NCBI GenBank assembly: GCA_945875975.1
Contig: CAMCMD010000037.1
Coordinates: 1 to 5,595 of the forward strand
Direction of reading: 5' to 3'
DNA from: Rickettsia typhi
GTDB lineage: Bacteria; Pseudomonadota; Alphaproteobacteria; Rickettsiales; Rickettsiaceae
Length of the DNA stretch: 5,595 nucleotides
Positions 5,312 through 5,595 of this stretch are shown one piece after another. Made by a program: the position numbers and the translations under genes. The notes under the pieces were generated by a model that saw only the letters and a list, made by a program, of their open reading frames with translations, was not told the DNA's origin and searched no databases. The number at the start of each line of letters is the position of its first letter. Position 1 is the stretch's first letter.

Positions 5312-5467
5312 ATGGCCTTTAAATTACTTTTTACTGAAGAAGCTGTCAAGAATCTTCTAACTCTAGAAAATGACAATGGCAAATATAAACAGCTAAAAGC
5401 TGTTTATAAATCTTTAGGTTATCTAGAAACCAATCCTAAGCATCCAAGTGTCACTGGCCAGCTATAA
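5312..5467 (+). pseudogene. RelE/ParE-like toxin, truncated by IS21-family insertion
   Basis: The ATG at 5312 directly abuts the antitoxin stop codon. The first 46 residues (MAFKLLFTEEAVKNLLTLE, then KYKQLKAVYKSLGYLETNPKHPS) match the N-terminal half of short RelE-superfamily toxins, in which a helical hairpin is followed by N-P-R/K-H-P-S. The rest of the fold, which would carry the catalytic or gyrase-contacting strands, is missing. After HPS the frame reads five unrelated residues and stops at a TAA at 5465-5467 inside what looks like an insertion-sequence end. About half of a usual 90-100-residue toxin remains, so it should be inactive. The remaining half should lie on the far side of the insertion, beyond the window. 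Confidence 0.7.
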
Positions 5468-5500
5468 TGACCCACCCTTGGGTCAAGTAAAATGACCCAC
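5468..5500. repeat. Terminal repeats of the IS21-family element
   Basis: TGACCCA (5468-5474), its inverse TGGGTCA (5479-5485), and a second direct TGACCCAC (5493-5500) lie between the toxin remnant and the IstB stop. IS21-family ends usually carry several copies of such short repeats, which bind the transposase. The first two could also form a hairpin that blocks transcription from flanking DNA. Confidence 0.6.
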
Positions 5501-5505
5501 TCATA

Positions 5506-5595
5506 CTAAATTGTTTCCATTGCTTTGTCATCCTCCATGTTAAATTTTGGGATAAAGTTTTTCCGGTAAGACTCTCCCTCTAATATAATTCGATA
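5506..5595 (-). CDS. istB: IstB-like ATP-binding transposition helper, C-terminal fragment
   Basis: The minus-strand frame enters at the right edge and runs 29 codons to a TAG (5508-5506). It reads YRIILEGESYRKNF, followed by a charged tail ending KAMETI. The hydrophobic strand followed by GESYR is the hallmark near the C-terminus of IstB, the AAA+ helper ATPase that works with the IstA transposase in IS21 transposition. The Walker motifs would lie outside the window. The stop sits just inside the element's terminal repeats, as expected because istB is the last gene of IS21 elements. The fragment is short, so the call relies on GESYR plus the repeat context. Confidence 0.65.
   Translation of the reverse strand, partial: YRIILEGESYRKNFIPKFNMEDDKAMETI

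Larger units (their letters stand above)
5449..5595 (-). mobile_element. End of an IS21-family insertion sequence
   Basis: The element enters from the right edge. Its IstB-like reading frame runs on the minus strand, and the non-coding end carries repeats typical of IS21-type termini: ATGACCCAC at 5467-5475 and again at 5492-5500, with TGACCCA/TGGGTCA inverted around four bases (5468-5485). The outer boundary is probably the TG at 5449 (TGTCACTGGCC), because toxin similarity ends there; 5468 is a less likely alternative. The insertion splits the RelE-like toxin gene. The boundary is inferred; the presence of the element is well supported by protein and repeats together. Confidence 0.7.

Noticed and set aside
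1..5595. CRISPR array, tRNA or rRNA genes
   Set aside because: No regularly spaced repeats and no tRNA T-arm or rRNA-like conserved blocks were found on either strand by reading.

Overview
This is an A+T-rich window (roughly two thirds A+T by eye) that looks like accessory DNA from a proteobacterium with many insertion sequences and much gene decay. The short XRE regulator, VapBC pair, RelE-type pair, Hin-like recombinase, IS256 and IS21 remnants, class I photolyase and base composition fit an obligate or facultative intracellular lineage such as Rickettsiales, or possibly a Legionella/Coxiella-like group. No single gene fixes the taxon, so this placement is inference.

Layout: The left edge (1-148) is the tail of an IS256-family element, with the transposase C-terminus and right inverted repeat. 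Next comes a small leftward membrane-protein gene (313-656) with a textbook Shine-Dalgarno but a one-base frame break near its start. A divergent XRE-type regulator (699-1119) is broken by a one-base shift. A probable decayed membrane-protein gene (1153-1570) and a long non-coding stretch follow. The centre holds an intact VapB/VapC toxin-antitoxin operon (1968-2610) with a recognisable promoter and a palindrome just upstream of the start. Immediately downstream is a serine recombinase (2629-3189) carrying an in-frame stop and two compensating indels. The one large intact gene is a class I DNA photolyase (3300-4703). After about 320 bp of AT-rich, palindrome-bearing DNA, a second toxin-antitoxin operon starts from a near-consensus extended -10 promoter. 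Its antitoxin is intact (5027-5311), but its RelE-like toxin (5312-5467) is cut off after about 46 residues by an IS21-family element. The C-terminal end of that element's IstB gene, on the minus strand, runs off the right edge.

How it fits together: The window appears to be a mobile-DNA landing zone. Two insertion sequences flank two toxin-antitoxin modules and a resolvase/invertase relic, and several other genes carry single-base frame breaks. Against that decay, VapBC, the photolyase and the second antitoxin are intact, which suggests selection on them. Photolyase retention would suit an organism or host exposed to light. No clearly new multi-gene system is visible. The best leads are the homopolymer frame break in the small membrane gene, the orphaned antitoxin beside the IS21 insertion, and the run of single-base indels.
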